DNA of 64,000 nt from assembly GCA_963965975.1 (NCBI GenBank), contig OZ014425.1:2431501-2495500 (forward strand), in the 5' to 3' direction. Below the pieces are notes generated by a model. That model saw nothing but the letters and a program-made list of their open reading frames with translations. It had not been told where the DNA came from and did not search any database. Every line of letters starts with the position of its first letter. Within the stretch, counting starts at the first letter, position 1. The translations under genes were made by a program, and so were the position numbers. Source of the stretch: Xestospongia bergquistia (taxonomy: Eukaryota > Porifera > Demospongiae > Haplosclerida > Petrosiidae). Of the stretch, positions 29,501 to 44,500 are shown piece after piece.

Positions 29501-32500
29501 TTAATGCAAACTAACTTACTAAACTGTTAATAGCTGTTTATTTAGTTAGTGCCATAAAGTCCTATAGACTGAGCAGTTTACTTTATAAACTTCTCTCAAT
29601 AGTCTAAACCTTCTAAAGTCTTTAACTTGAAGACTTTAGAGAGTTAATGCAAACTAACTTACTAAACTGTTAATAGCTCTTTCTTTACTTAGTGCCATAA
29701 AGTCCTTTAGACTTAGCAGTTTACTTTACAAAGTTCTCTCAATAGTCTAAACCTTCTAAAGTCTTTAACTTAAAGACTTTAGAACGTCAATGCAAACTAA
29801 CTTACTAAACTGTTAATAGCTGCTTATTTAGTTAGTGCCATAAAGTCCTTTAGACTGAGCAGTTTACTTTATAAAATTCTCTTAATAATCTAAACCTTCT
29901 AAAGTCTTTAACTTAAAGACTTTATAGCGTTAATGCAAACTAACTTACTAAACTGTTAATAGCTGTTTATTTAGTTAGTGCCATAACGTCCTTTAGATTG
30001 AGCAGTTTATTTCATAAACTTCTCTTAATAGTCTAAACCTTCTAAAGTGTCTAACTTAAAGACTTTAGAGCGATAATGCAAACTAACTTACTAAACTGTT
30101 AATAGCTGTTTATTTAGTTAGTGCCATAAAGTCCTTTAGACTGAGCAGTTTACTTTATAAACTTCTCTCAATAGTCTAAACCATCTAAAGTCTTTAACTT
30201 AAAGACTATAGAGCTTTAATGCAAACTAACTTACAAAACTGTTAATAGCTGTTTATTTAATTAGTGCCATAAAGACCTTTAGACTGAGCAGTTTACTTTA
30301 TAAAAATCTCTCAATAGTCTAAACCTTCTAAAGTCTTTAACTTAAAGACTTTAGAGCGTTAATGCAAACTAACTTACTAAACTGTTAATAGCTGTTTATT
30401 TAGTTAGTGCCATAAAGTCCTGTAGACTGAGCAGTTTATTTTATAAACTTCTCTCAATAGTCTAAACCTTCTAAAGTGTCTAACATAAAGACTTTAGAGC
30501 GTTAATGCAAACTAACTTACTAAACTGTTAATCGCTGTTTATTTAGTTAGTGCCATAAAGTCCTTTAGACTGAGCAGTTTACTTTATAAAGTTCTCTCAA
30601 TTGTATAAACATTCTAAAGTCTTTAACATAAAGACTTAAAGCGTTAATGCAAACTAACTTACTAAACTGTTAATAGCTCTTTCTTTAGTTAGTGCCATAA
30701 AGTCCTATAGACTGAGCAGTTTACTTTATAAAATTCTCTCAACAGTATAAACCTTCTAAAGCCTTTAACTTAAAGACTTTAGAGCGTTAATGCAAACTAA
30801 CTTACTAAACTGTTAATAGCTGTTTATTTATTTAGTGCCATAAAGTCCTTTAGACTGAGCAGTTTACTTTATAAACTTCTCTCAATAGTCTAGACCTTCT
30901 AAAGTCTTTAACTTAAAGACTTTAGAGCGTCAATGCAAACTAACTTACTAAACTGTTAATAGCTGTTTATTTAGTTAGTGCCATAAAGTCCTGTAGACTG
31001 TGCAGTTTATTTTATAAACTTCTCTCAATAGTCTAAACCTTCTAAAGTGTCTAACATGGAGACTTTAGAGCGTTAATGCAAACTAACTTACTAAACTGTT
31101 AATAGCTGTTTATTTAGTTAGTGCCATAAAGTCCTTTAGACTGAGCAGTTTACTTTATAAACTTCTCTCAATAGTCTAAACCTTCTAAAGTCTTTAACAT
31201 AAAGACTTTAGAGCGTTAATGCAAACTAACTTACTAAACTGTTAATAGCTCTTTCTTTAGTTAGTGCCATAAAGTACTACAGACTGAGCAGTTTACTTTA
31301 TAAAATTCTCTCAACAGAGTAAACCTTCTAAAGTCTTTAACTTAAAGACTTTAGAGCGTTAATGCAAACTAACTTACTAAACTGTTAATAGCTGTTTATT
31401 TAGTTAGTGCCATAAAGTCCTGTAGAATGAGCAGTTTACTTTATAAACTTCTCTTAATAGTCTAAACCTTCTAAAGTGTCTAACGTAAAGACTTTAGAGC
31501 GTGAATGCAAACTAACTTACTAAACTGTTAATAGCTGTTTAATTAGTTAGTGCCATAAAGTCCTATAGACTGAGCAGTTTACTTTATAAACTTCTCTCAA
31601 TAGTCTAAATGCAAACTAACTTACTAAACTGTTAATAGCTGTTTGTTTACTTAGCGCCATAAAGTCCTTTAGACTGAGCAGTTTACTTTATAAACTTCTC
31701 TCAATAGTCTAAACCTTCTAAAGTCTTCAACTTAAAGACTTTAGAGCGTTAATGCAAACTAACTTACTAAACTGTTAATAGCTGTTTATTTACTTAGTGC
31801 CATAAAGTCCTTTAGACTGAGCAGTTTACTTTATAAACTTCTCTCAATAGTCTAAACCTTCTAAAGTCTTTAACTTAAAGACTTTAGAGCGTTAATGCAA
31901 ACTAACTTACTAAACTGTTAATAGCTGTTTATTTACTTAGTGCCATAAAGTCCAGCAGACTGAGCAGATTATTTTATAAACTTCTCTCAATAGTCTAAAC
32001 CTTCTAAATTGTCTAACATAAAGACTTTAGAGCGTTAATTCAAACTAACTTACTAAACTGTTAATAACTGTTTATTTTGTTAGTGCGATAAAGTCCTTTA
32101 GACTAAGCAGTTTACTTTATAAACTTCTCTCAATCGTCTAAACCTTCTAAAGTCTTTAACTGAAAGACTTTAGAGCGTTAATGCAAACTAACTTACTAAA
32201 CTCATAATAGCTGTTTCTTTACTTAGTGCCATAAAGTCCTTTAGACTGAGCAGTTTACTTTATAAACTTCTCTTAATAGTCTAAACCTTCTAAAGTCTTT
32301 AACTTAAAGACTGTATAGCGTTAATGCAAACTAACTTACTAAACTGTTAATAGCTGTTTATTTAGTTAGTGCCTTAAAGTCCTTTAGATTGAGCAGTTTA
32401 TTTCATAAACTTCTCTTAATAGTCTAAACCTTCTAAAGTGTCTAACTGAAAGACTTTAGAGCGATAATGCAAACTAACTTACTAAACTGTAAATAGCTGT

Positions 32501-35500
32501 TTATTTAGTTAGTGCCATAAAGTCCTTTAGACTGAGCAGTTTACTTTATAAACTTCTCTCAATAGTCTAAACCTTCTAAAGTCTTTAACTTAAAGACTAT
32601 AGAGCGTTAATGCAAACTAACTTACAAAACTGTTAATAGCTGTTTATTTAATTAGTGCCATAAAGACCTTTAGACTGAGCAGTTTACTTTATAAAAATCT
32701 CCCAATAGTCTAAACCTTTTATAGTCTTTAACTTAAAGACTTTAGAGCGTTAATGCAAACTAACTTACTAAACTGTTAATAGCTGTTTATTTAGTTAGTG
32801 CCATAAAGTCCTGTAGACTGAGCAGTTTATTTTATAAACTTCTCTCAATAGTATAAACCTTCTAAAGTGTCTAACATAAAGACTTTAGAGCGTTAATGCA
32901 AACTAACTTACTAAACTGTTAATAGCTGTTTATTTAATTAGTGCCATAATGTCCTTTAGACTGAGGAGTTTACTTTATAAACTTCTCTCAATAGTCTAAA
33001 CGTTCTAAAGTCTTTAACTTAAAGACTTTAGAGCGTTAATGCAAACTAACTTACTAAACTGTGAATAGCTGTTTATTTAGTTAGTGCCATAAAGTCCTAT
33101 AGTCTAAGCAGTTTACTTTATAAACTTCTCTCAATAGTCTAAACCTTCTAAAGTCTTTAACTTAAAGACTTTAGAGCGTTAATGCAAACTAACTTACTAA
33201 ACTGTCAATAGCTGTTTACATAGTTAGTGCCATAAAGTCCTTTAGACTGCGCAGTTTATTTTATAAACTTCTCTTAATAGTCTAAACCTTCTAAAGTGTC
33301 TAACATAAAGACTTTAGAGCGTGAATGCAAAATAACTTACTAAACTGTTAATAGCTGTTTATTTAGTTAGTGCCATAAAGTCCTTTAGACTGAGCAGTTT
33401 ACTTTATAAACTTCTCTCAATAGTCTAAACCTTCTAAAGTCTTTAACTTAAAGACTTTAGAGCGTTAATGCAAACTAACTTACTAAACTGTTAATAGCTG
33501 TTTATTTAGTTAGTGCCTTAAAGTCCTTTAGACTGAGCAGTTTACTTTATAAACTTCTCTCAATAGTCTAAACCTTCTAAAGTCTTTAACTTAAAGTGTT
33601 TAGAGCGTTAATGCAAACTAACTTACTAAACTGTTAATAGCTGTTTATTTAGTTAGTGCCATAAAGACCTATAGACAGAGCAGTTTACTTTATAAAATTC
33701 TCTCAATAGTCTAAACCTTCTAAAGTCTTTAACTTAAAGACTTTAGAGCGTTAATGCAAACTAACTTACTAAACTGTTAATAGCTGTTTATTTACTTAGT
33801 GCCATAAAGTCCTTTAGACTGCGCAGTTTACTTTATAAACTTCTCTCAACAGTCTAAACCTTCTAAAGTCTTTAACTTAAAGACTTTAGAGCGTTAATGC
33901 AAACTAACTTACTAAACTGTTAATAGCTGTTTATTTAGTTAGTGCCATAAAGTCCTTTAGACTGAGCAGTTTACTTTATAAAATTCTCTCAATAGTCTAA
34001 ACCTTCTAAAGTCTTTAACTTAAAGATTTTATAGCGTTAATGCAAACTAACTTACTAAACTGTTAATAGCTGTTTATTTAGTTAGTGCCATAAAGTCCTT
34101 TAGACTGAGCAGTTTACACTATAAACTTCTCTCAATAGTCTAAACCTTCTAAAGTCTTTAACTTAAAGGCTTTAGAGCGTTAATGCAAAATAACTTACTA
34201 AACTATTAATAACTGTTTATTTAGTTAGTGCCATAAAGTCCTTTAGACTGAGCAGTTTACTTTATGAACTTATCTCAATAGTCTAAACCTTCTAAAGTCT
34301 TTAACTTAAAGACTTTAGAGCATTAATGCAAACTAACTTACTAAACTATTAATAGCTGTTTATTTACTTAGTGCCATAAAGTCCTTTAGACTGAGCAGAT
34401 TATTTTAAAGACTTCTCTCAACAGTCTAAACCTTCTAAAGTGTCTAACATAAAGACTTTAGAGCGTTAATGCAAACTAACTTACTAAACTGTTAATAGCT
34501 GTTTATTTACTTAGTGCCATAAAGTCCTTTAGAGTGAGCAGTTTACTTTATAAAATTCTCTCAATAGTCTAAACCTTCTAAAGTCTTTAACTTAAAGACT
34601 TTAGGGCGTTAATGCAAACTAACTTACTAAACTGTTAATAGCTGTTTATTTACTTAGTGCCATAAAGTCCTTTAGACTGAGCAGTTAACTTTACAAAGTT
34701 CTGTCAATAGTCTAAACCTTCAAAAGTCTTTAACTTAAAGACTTTAGAGCGTTAACGCAAACTAACTTACTAAACTGTTAATAGCTGTTTATTTAGTTAG
34801 TGCCATAAAGTTTTTTAGACTGAGCAGTTTACTTTATAAAATTCTCTCAATAGTCTAAACCTTCTAAAGTCTTTAACTTAAAGACTTTAGAGCGTTAATG
34901 CAAACTAACTTACTAAACTGTTAATAGCTGTTTATTTAGTTAGTGCCATAAAGTCCTTTAGATTGAGCAGTTTATTATATAAACTTCTCTTAATAGTCTA
35001 AACCTTCTAAAGTGTCTACCATAAAGACTTTAGAGCGTTAATGCAAACTAACTTACTAAACTGTTAAATGCTGTTTATTTAGTTAGTGCCATAAAGACTT
35101 TTAGACTGAGCAGTTTACTTTATAAAGTTCTCTCAATAATCTAAACCTTCTAAAGACATTAACTTAAAGACATTAGAGCGTTAATGCAAACTAACTTACT
35201 AAACTGTTAATAGCTGTTTATTTAGTTAGTGCCATAAAGTCCTATGGACTGAGCAGTTTACTTTGTAAAATTCTCTCAATAGTCTAAACCTTCTAAAGTC
35301 TTTAACTTAAAGACTTTAGAGCGTTAATGCAAATTAACTTACTAAACTGTTAATAGCTGTTTATTTAGTTAGTGCCATAAAGTCCTTTAGACTGAGCAGT
35401 TTACATTATAAATTTCTCTCAATAGTCTAAACCTTCTAAAGTCTTTAACTTAAAGACTTTAGGGCGTTAATACAAAAAACTTACAAAACTGTTAATAGCT

Positions 35501-38500
35501 GTTTATTTAGTTAGTGCCATAAAGTCCTGTAGACTGAGCAGTTTAATTTATAACCTTCTCTCAATAGTCTCAACCTTCTAAAGTCTCAAACTTAAAAGAC
35601 TTTAGAGCGTTAATGCTAACTAACTTACTAAACTCTTAATAGCTGTTTATTTACTTAGTGCCATAAAGTCCTTTAGACTGTGCAGTTTACTTTATAAACT
35701 TCTCTCAATAGTCTAAACCTTCTAAAGTCTTTAACTTAAAGACTTTAGAGCGTTAATGCAAACTAACTTACTAAACTGTTTATAGCTGTTTATTTAGTTA
35801 GTGCCATAAAGTCCTTTAGACTGAGCAGTTTATTTTATAAACATCTCTTAATAGTCTAAACCTTCTAAAGTGTCTAACATAAAGACTTTAGAGCGTTAAT
35901 GCTAACTAACTTACTAAACTGTTAGTAGCTGTTTATTTAGTTAGTGCCATAAAGACCTTTAGACTGAGCAGTTTACTTTATAAAGTTCTCTCAATAGTCT
36001 AAACCTTCTAAAGTCTTTAACTTAAAGACTTTAGAGCGTTAATGCAAACTAACTTACTGAAATGTTAATAGCTGTTTATATAGTTAGTGCCATAAAGTCC
36101 TATAGACTGAGCAGTTTACATTATAAACTTCTCTCAACAGTCTAAACCTTCTAAAGTCTTTAACTTAAAGACTTTGGAGCGTTAATGCAAAATGACTTAC
36201 TAAACTGTTAATAGCTGTTTATTTAGTTAGTGCCATAAAGTCCTATAGACTGACCAGTTTACTTTATAAAATTCTCTCAATAGTCTAAACCTTCTGAAGT
36301 CTATAACTTAAAGACTTTAGAGCGTTAAGACAAACAATCTTACTAAACTGTTAATAGCTGTTTATTTAGTTAGTGCCATAAAGTCCTGTAGACTGAGCAG
36401 TTTATTTTATAAAATTCTCTCAATAGTCTAAACCTTCTAAAGTCTTTAACTTAAAGACTTTAGAGCGTTAATGCAAACTAACTTACTAAACTCTTAATAG
36501 CTGTTTATTTAGTTAGTGCCATAAAGTCCTTTAGACTTAGCAGTTTATTTTAAAAAATTCTCTCAACAGTCTAAACCTTCTAAAGTGTGTAACATAAAGA
36601 CTTTAGAGCGTTAATGCAAACTAACTTACTAAACTGTTAATAGCTGTTTATTTACTTAGTGCCATAAAGTCCTTTAGAGTGAGCAGTTTACTTTATAAAC
36701 TTCTCTCAATAGTCTAAACCTTCTAAAGTCTTTAACTTAAAGACTTTAGAGCGTTAATGCAAACTAACTTAATAAACTGTTAATAGCTGTTTATTTACTT
36801 AGTGCCATAAAGTCCTTTAGACTGAGCAGTTTACTTTATAAACTTCTCTCAATAGTCTAAACCTTCTAAAGTCGTTAACTTAAAGACTTTAGAGCGTTAA
36901 AGCAAACTAACTTACTAAACTGTTAATAGCTGTTTATTTAGTTAGTGCCATAAAGTCCTTTAGACTGAGCAGTTTACACTATAAACTACTCTCAATAGTC
37001 TAAACCTTCTAAAGTCTTTAACTTAAAGACTTTAGAGCGTTAATGCAAACTAACTTACTAAACTGTTAATAGCTGTTTATTTAGTTAGTGCCATAAAGTG
37101 CTATAGACTGAGCAGTTTACCTTATAAAAATCTCTCAATAGTCTAAACCTTCTAAAGTCTATAACTTAACGACTTTAGAGCGTTAATACAAAAAAACTTA
37201 CTAAACTGTTAATAGCTGTTTATTTGGTTAGTGCCATAAAGTCCTGTAAACTGAGTAGTTTCTTTTATAAACTTCTCTCAATAGTCTAAACCTTCTAAAG
37301 TCTTTAACTTAAAGACTTTAGAGCGTTAATGCAAACTAACTTACTAAACTGTTAATAGCTGTTTATTTACTTAGTGCCATAGAGTCCTTTAGACTGAGCA
37401 GTTTACTTTATCAACTTCTCTCAATAGTCTAAACCTTCTAAAGTCTTTAACTTTTAGAGCGTTAATGCAAACTAACTTACTAAACTGTTAATAGCTGTTT
37501 ATTTAGTTAGTGCCATAAAGTCCTACAGACTGACCAGTTTACTTTATAAACTTCTCTCAATAGTCTAAACCTTCTAAAGTCTTTAACTTAAAGACTTTAG
37601 AGCGTTAATGCAAACTAACTTACTAAACTGTTAATAGCTGTTTATTTAGTTAGTGCCATAAAGTCCTTTAGACTGAGCAGTTTACTTTATAAACTACTCT
37701 CAATAGTCTAAACCTTCTAAAATCTTTAACTTAAAGACTTTAGAGCGTTAATGCAAACTAACTTACTAAACTGTTAATACCTGTTTATTTAGTTAGTGCC
37801 GTAAAGTCCTATAGACTGAGCAGTTTACTTTATAAAAATCTCTCAATAGTCTAAACCTTCTAAAGTCTTTTACTTAAAGACTTTAGAGCGTTAATGCAAA
37901 CTAACTTACTAAACTGTTAATAGCTCTTTATTTAGTTAGTGCCATAAAGTCCTTTAGACTTAGCAGATTATTTTATAAACTTCTCTCTATAGTCTAAACC
38001 TTCTAACGTCTTTAACTTGTAGTCTTTAGAGCGTTAATGCAAACTAACTTACTAAACTCTTAATAACTGTTTATTTAATTAGTGCCATAAAGTCCTTTAG
38101 ACTGAGCAGTTTACTTTACAAAGTTCTCTCAATAGTCTAAACCTTCTAAAGTCTTTAACTTAAAGACTTTAGAGCGTTAATGCAAACTAACTTACTAAAC
38201 TGTTAATAGCTGTTTATTTACTTAGTGCCATAAAGTCCTTTAGGCTGAGCAGTTTACCTTACAAAGTTCTGTCAATAGTCTAAACCTTCTAAAGTCTTTA
38301 ACTTAAAGACTTTAAAGCGTTAATGCAAACTAACCTATTAAACTGTTAATAGCTCTTTATTAAGTCAGTGCCATAAAGTCCTTTAGACTGAGCAGTTTAC
38401 TTTATAAACTTCACTCAATTGTCTAAACCTTCTAAAGTCTTTAACTTAAAGACTTTAGAGCGTTAATGCAAACTAACTTACTAAACTGTTAATAGCTGTT

Positions 38501-41500
38501 TATTTACTTAGTGCCATAAAGTCCATTAGACTGAGCAGTTTACTTTATAAACTTCTAACAATAGTCTAAACTTTCTAAAGTCTTTAACTTCAAGACTCTA
38601 GAGCGTTAATGCAAACTAACTCACTAAACTATTAATAACTGTTTATTTAGTGAGTGCCATAAAATCCTATAGACTGAGCAATTTACTTTATAAAATTCTC
38701 TCAATAGTCTAAACCTTCTAAAGTCTTTAACATAAAGACGTTAGAGACTTAATGCAAACTAACTTACTAAACTGTTAATAGCTGTTTATTTAGTTAGTGC
38801 CGTAAGTCCTTTAGACTGAGCAGTTTACTTTATAAGGTTCTCTCAATAGTCTAAACCTTCTAAAGTCTTTAACTTAAAGACTTTAGAGCGTTAATGTAAA
38901 ACTAACTTACTAAACTCTTAATAGCTGTTTATTTAGTTAGCGCCATAATGTCCTTTAGACTGAGCAGTTTACTTTATAAAAATCTCTCAATAGTCTAAAC
39001 CTTCTGAAGGCTTTAACATAAACACTTTAGAGCGTTAATGCAAACTAACTTACTAAACTGTTCATAGCTGTTTATTTAGTTAGTGCCATAGAGTCCCTTA
39101 GACTGAGCAGTTTACTTTATAAACTTCTCTCAGCATTCTAAACCATCTAAAGTCTTTAACTTAAAGACTTTAGAGCGTTAATGCAAACAAACTTACTAAA
39201 CTGTTAATACCTGTTTATTTAGTTAGTGCCACAAAGTCCTTTAGACTGAGCAGTTTACTTTATAAACTTCTCTCAGTAGTCTAAACCATCTAAAGTCTTT
39301 AGCTTAAAGACTTTAGAGCGTTAATGCAAACTAACTTACTAAACTGTTAATAGCTGTTTATTTAGTTAGTGCCAAAAAGTCCTGCAGACTGAGCAGTTTA
39401 TTTTATAAATTTCTCTCAATAGTCTAAACCTTCTAAAGTTTTAACTTAAAGACTTTAGAGCGTTAATGCAAACTAATATACTTAACTGTTAATGGCTGTT
39501 TATTTATTTAGTGCCATAAAGTCCTTTAGACTGAGCAGTTTACTTTATAAACTTATCTCAATAGTCTAACCTTCTAAAGTCTTTAACTTAAAAACTTTAG
39601 AGCGTTAATGCAAACTAACTATCTTAACTGTTAATAGCTGTTTATTTAGATAGTGCCATAAAGTCCTGTAAACTGAGCAGTTTATTTTATAAACTTCTCG
39701 CAATAGTCTAAACCTTCTAAAGTGTCTAACATAAAGACTTTAGAGCGTTAATGCAAACTAACTCACTAAACTGTTAATAGCTGTTTATTTAGTTAGTGCC
39801 ATAAAGTCCTGTAGACTGAGCAGTTTATTTTAAAACTTCTCTCAATGGTCTAAACCTTCGAAGGTGTCTAACATAAAGACTTTAGAGCGTTAATGCAAAC
39901 TAACTTACTAAACTGTTAATAGCTGTTTATTTAGTTAGTGCCATAAAGTCCTTTAGACTGAGCAGTTTACTTTATAAACATCTCTCAGTAGTCTAAACCT
40001 TCTAAAGTCTTTTACTTAAAGACTTTAGAGCGTTAATGCAAACTAACTTACTAAACTGTTAATAGCTGCTCATTTAGTTAGTGCCATAAAGTCCTTTAGA
40101 GTGAGCAGTTTACTTTATAAAAATCTCTAAATAGTCTACACATTCTAAAGTCTTTAACTTAAAGACTTCAGAGCGTTAATGCAAACAAACTTATTAAACT
40201 CTTAATAGCTGTTTATATAGTTATTGCCTTAAAGTCCTGTAGACTGAGCAGTTTATTTTGTAAACTTCTCTCAATAGCTTAAACCTTCTAAAGTCTCTAA
40301 CTTAAACAATTTAGAGAGTTAATGCAAACTTACTTACTAAACTGTTAATAGCTGTTTGTTTACTTAGTGCCATAAAGTCCTTTAGACTGAGCAGTTTACT
40401 TTATATACATCTCTCAATAGTCTAAACCTTCTAAAGTCTTTAACTTAAAGACTTTAGAGCGATAATGCAAACTAACTTACTAAACTGTTAATAGCTGTTT
40501 ATTTAGTTAGTGCCATAAAGTCCTTTAGACTGAGCAGTTTACTTTATAAACTTCTCTCAATAGTCTAAACCTTCTAAAGTCTTTAACTTAAAGACTATAG
40601 AGCGTTAATGCAAACTAACTTACGAAACTGTTAATAGCTGTTTATTTAATTAGTGCCATAAAGACCTTTAGACTGAGCAGTTAACTTTATAAAAATCTCT
40701 CAATAGTCTAAACCTTCTAAAGTCTTTAACTTAAAGACTTTAGAGCGTTAATGCAAACTAACTTACTAAACTGTTAATAGCTGTTTATTTAGTTAGTGCC
40801 ATAAAGTCCTATAGACTGAGCAGCTTACTTTATAAACTTCTCTCAGTAGTCTAAACCATCTAAAGTCTTTAGCTTAAAGACTTTAGATCGTTATTGCAAA
40901 ATAACTGACTAAACTGTTAATAGCTGTTTATTTAGTTAGTGCCATAAAGTCCTGCAGACAGAGCAGTTTATTTTATAAACTTCTCTCAATAGTCTAAACC
41001 TTCTAAAGTGTCTAGCATAAAGACTTTAGAGCGTTAATGCAAACTAACTTACTAAACTGTTAATAGCTGTTTATTTAGTTAGTGCCATAAAGTCCTGTAG
41101 ACTGAGCAGTTTATTTTATAAACATCTCTCAATAGTCTAAACCTTCTAAAGTGTCTAACATAAAGACTTTAGAGCGTTAATGCAAACTAACTTACTAAAC
41201 TGTTAATAGCTGTTTATTTAGTTAGTGCCATAAAGTCCTTTAGACTGAGCAGTTTACTTTATAAAGTTCTCTCAATAGTCTAAACCTTCTAAAGTCTTTA
41301 ACATAAAGACTTTAGAGCGTTAATGCAAACTAACTTACTAAACTGTTAATAGCTCTTTCTTTAGTTAGTGCCATAAAGTCCTATAGACTGAGCAGTTTAC
41401 TTTATAAAATTCTCTCAACAGGATAAACCTTCTAAAGTCTTTAACTTAAAGACTTTAGAGCGTTTATGCAAACTAACTTACTAAACTGTTAATAGCTGTT

Positions 41501-44500
41501 TATTTATTTAGTGCCATAAAGTCCTTTAGACTGACCAGTTTATTTTATAAACTTCTCTCAATAGTCTAAACCTTCTGAAGTGTCTAACATAAAGACTTTA
41601 GAGAGTTAATGCAAACTAACTTACTAAACTGTTAATAGCTCTTTATTTAGTTAGTGCCATAAAGTCCTGTAGACTGAGCAGTTTATTTTATAAACTTCTC
41701 TCAATAGTCTAAACCTTCTAAAGTGTCTATCATAAAGACTTTAGAGCGTTAATGCAAACTAACTTACTAAACTGTTAATAGCTGTTTATTTAGTTAGTGC
41801 CATAAAGTCCTTTAGACTGAGCAGTTTACTTTATAAACTTCTCTCAATAGTCTAAACCTTCTAAAGTCTTTAACATAAAGACTTTAGAGCGTTAATGCAA
41901 ACTAACTTACTAAACTGTTAATAGCTCTTTCTTTAGTTAGTGCCATAAAGTCCTATAGACTGAGCAGTTTACTTTATAAAATTCTCTCAACAGTATAAAC
42001 CTTCTAAAGTCTTTAACTTAAAGACTTTAGACCGTTAATGCAAATTAACTTACTAAACTGTTAATAGCTGTTTATTTAGTTAGTGCCATAAAGTCCTGTA
42101 GAATGAGCAGTTTACTTTATAAACTTCTCTTAATAGTCTAAACCTTCTAAAGTGTCTAACGTAAAGACTTTAGAGCGTTAATGCAAACTAACTTACTAAA
42201 CTGTTAATAGCTGTTTAATTAGTTAGTGCCATAAAGTCCTATAGACTGAGCAGTTTACTTTATAAACTTCTCTCAATAGTCTAAACGCAAACTAACTTAC
42301 TAAACAGTTAATAGCTGTTTGTTTACTTAGCGCCATAAAGTCCTTTAGATTGAGCAGTTTACTTTATAAACTTCTCTCAATAGTCTAAACCTTCTAAAGT
42401 CTTTAACTTAAAGACTTTAGAGCGTTAATGCAAACTAACTTACTAAACTGTTAATAGCTGTTTATTTACTTAGTGCCATAAATTCCTTTAGACTGAGCAG
42501 TTTACTTTATAAACTTCTCCCAATAGTCTAAACCTTCTAAAGTCTTTAACTTAAAGACTTTAGAGCGTTAATGCAAACTAACTTACTAAACTGTTAATAG
42601 CTGTTTATTTACTTAGTGCCATAAAGTCCTGCAGACTGAGCAGATTATTTTATAAACTTCTCTCAATAGTCTAAACCTTCTAAAGTGTCTAATATAAAGA
42701 CTTTAGAGCGTTAATTCAAACTACCTTACTAAACTGTTAATAACTGTTTATTTTGTTAGTGCCATAAAGTCCTTTAGACTAAGCAGTTTACTTTATAAAC
42801 TTCTCTCAATAGTCTAAACCTTCTAAAGTCTTTAACTGAAAGACTTTAAACCGTTAATGCAAACTAACTTACTAAACTCTTAATAGCTGTTTCTTTACTT
42901 AGTGCCATAAAGTCCTTTAGACTGAGCAGTTTACTTTATAAACTTCTCTCAATAGTCTAAACCTTCTAAAGTCTTTAACTTAAAGACTTTAGAGCGTTAA
43001 TGCAAACTAACTTACTAAACTGTTAATAGCTGTTTAATTAGTTAGTGCCATAAAGTCCTATAGACTGAGCAGTTTACTTTATAAACTTCTCTCAATAGTC
43101 TAAACGCAAACTAACTTACTAAACTGTTAATAGCTGTTTGTTTACTTAGCGCCATAAAGTCCTTTAGACTGAGCAGTTTACTTTATAAACTTCTCTCAAT
43201 AGTCTAAACCTTCTAATGTCTTTAACTTAAAGACTTTAGAGCGTTAATGCAAACTAACTTACTAAACTGTTAATAGCTGTTTATTTACTTAGTGCCATAA
43301 AGTCCTTTAGACTGAGCAGTTTATTTTATAAACTTCTCCCAATAGTCTAAACCTTCTAAAGTCTTTAACTTAAAGACTTTAGAGCGTTAATGCAAACTAA
43401 CTTACTAAACTGTTAATAGCTGTTTATTTACTTAGTGCCATAAAGTCCTGCAGACTGAGCAGATTATTTTATAAACTTCTCTCAATAGTCTAAACCTTCT
43501 AAAGTGTCTAATATAAAGACTTTAGAGCGTTAATTCAAACTAACTTACTAAACTGTTAATAACTGTTTATTTTGTTAGTGCCATAAAGTCCTTTAGACTA
43601 AGCAGTTTACTTTATAAACTTCTCTCAATAGTCTAAACCTTCTAAAGTCTTTAACTGAAAGACTTTAAACCGTTAATGCAAACTAACTTACTAAACTCTT
43701 AATAGCTGTTTCTTTACTTAGTGCCATAAAGTCCTTTAGACTGAGCAGTTTACTTTATAAACCTCTCTCAATAGTCTAAACCTTCTAAAGTCTTTAACTT
43801 AAAGACTTTAGAGCGTTAATGCAAACTAACTTACTAAACTGTTAATAGCTGTTTATTTAGTTAGTGCCATAAAGTCCTGAAGACTAAGCAGTTTATTTTA
43901 TAAACTTCTCTCAATAGTCTAAACCTTCTAAAGTGTCTAACATAAAGACTTTAGATCGTTAATTCAAACTAACTTACTAAACTGTTCATAGCTGTTTATT
44001 TAGTTAGTGCCATAAAGTCCTTTAGACTGAGCAGTTTACTTTATAAAGTTCTCTCAATAGTCGAAACCTTCTAAATTCTTCAACTTAAAGACTTTAGAGC
44101 GTTAATGCAAACTAACTTACTAAACTGTTAATAGCTGTTTATTTAGTTAGTGCCATAAAGTCCTGTAGACTGACCAGTTTATTTTATAAAATTCTCTCAG
44201 TAGTCTAAACCTTCTAAAGTGTCTAGCATAAAGACTTTAGAGCGTTAATGCAAACTAACTTACTAAACTATTAATAGCTGTTTATTTAATTAGTGCCATA
44301 AATTCCTTTAGACTGAGCAGTTTTCTTTATAAACTTCTCTCAATAGTCTAAACGTTCTAAAGTCTTTAACTTAGAGACTTTAGAGCGTTAATGCAAACTA
44401 ACTTACTAAACTGTGAATAGCTGTTTATTTAGATAGTGCCATAAAGTCCTATAGTCTAAGCAGTTTACTTTATAAAATTCTCTCAATAGTCTAAACCTTC

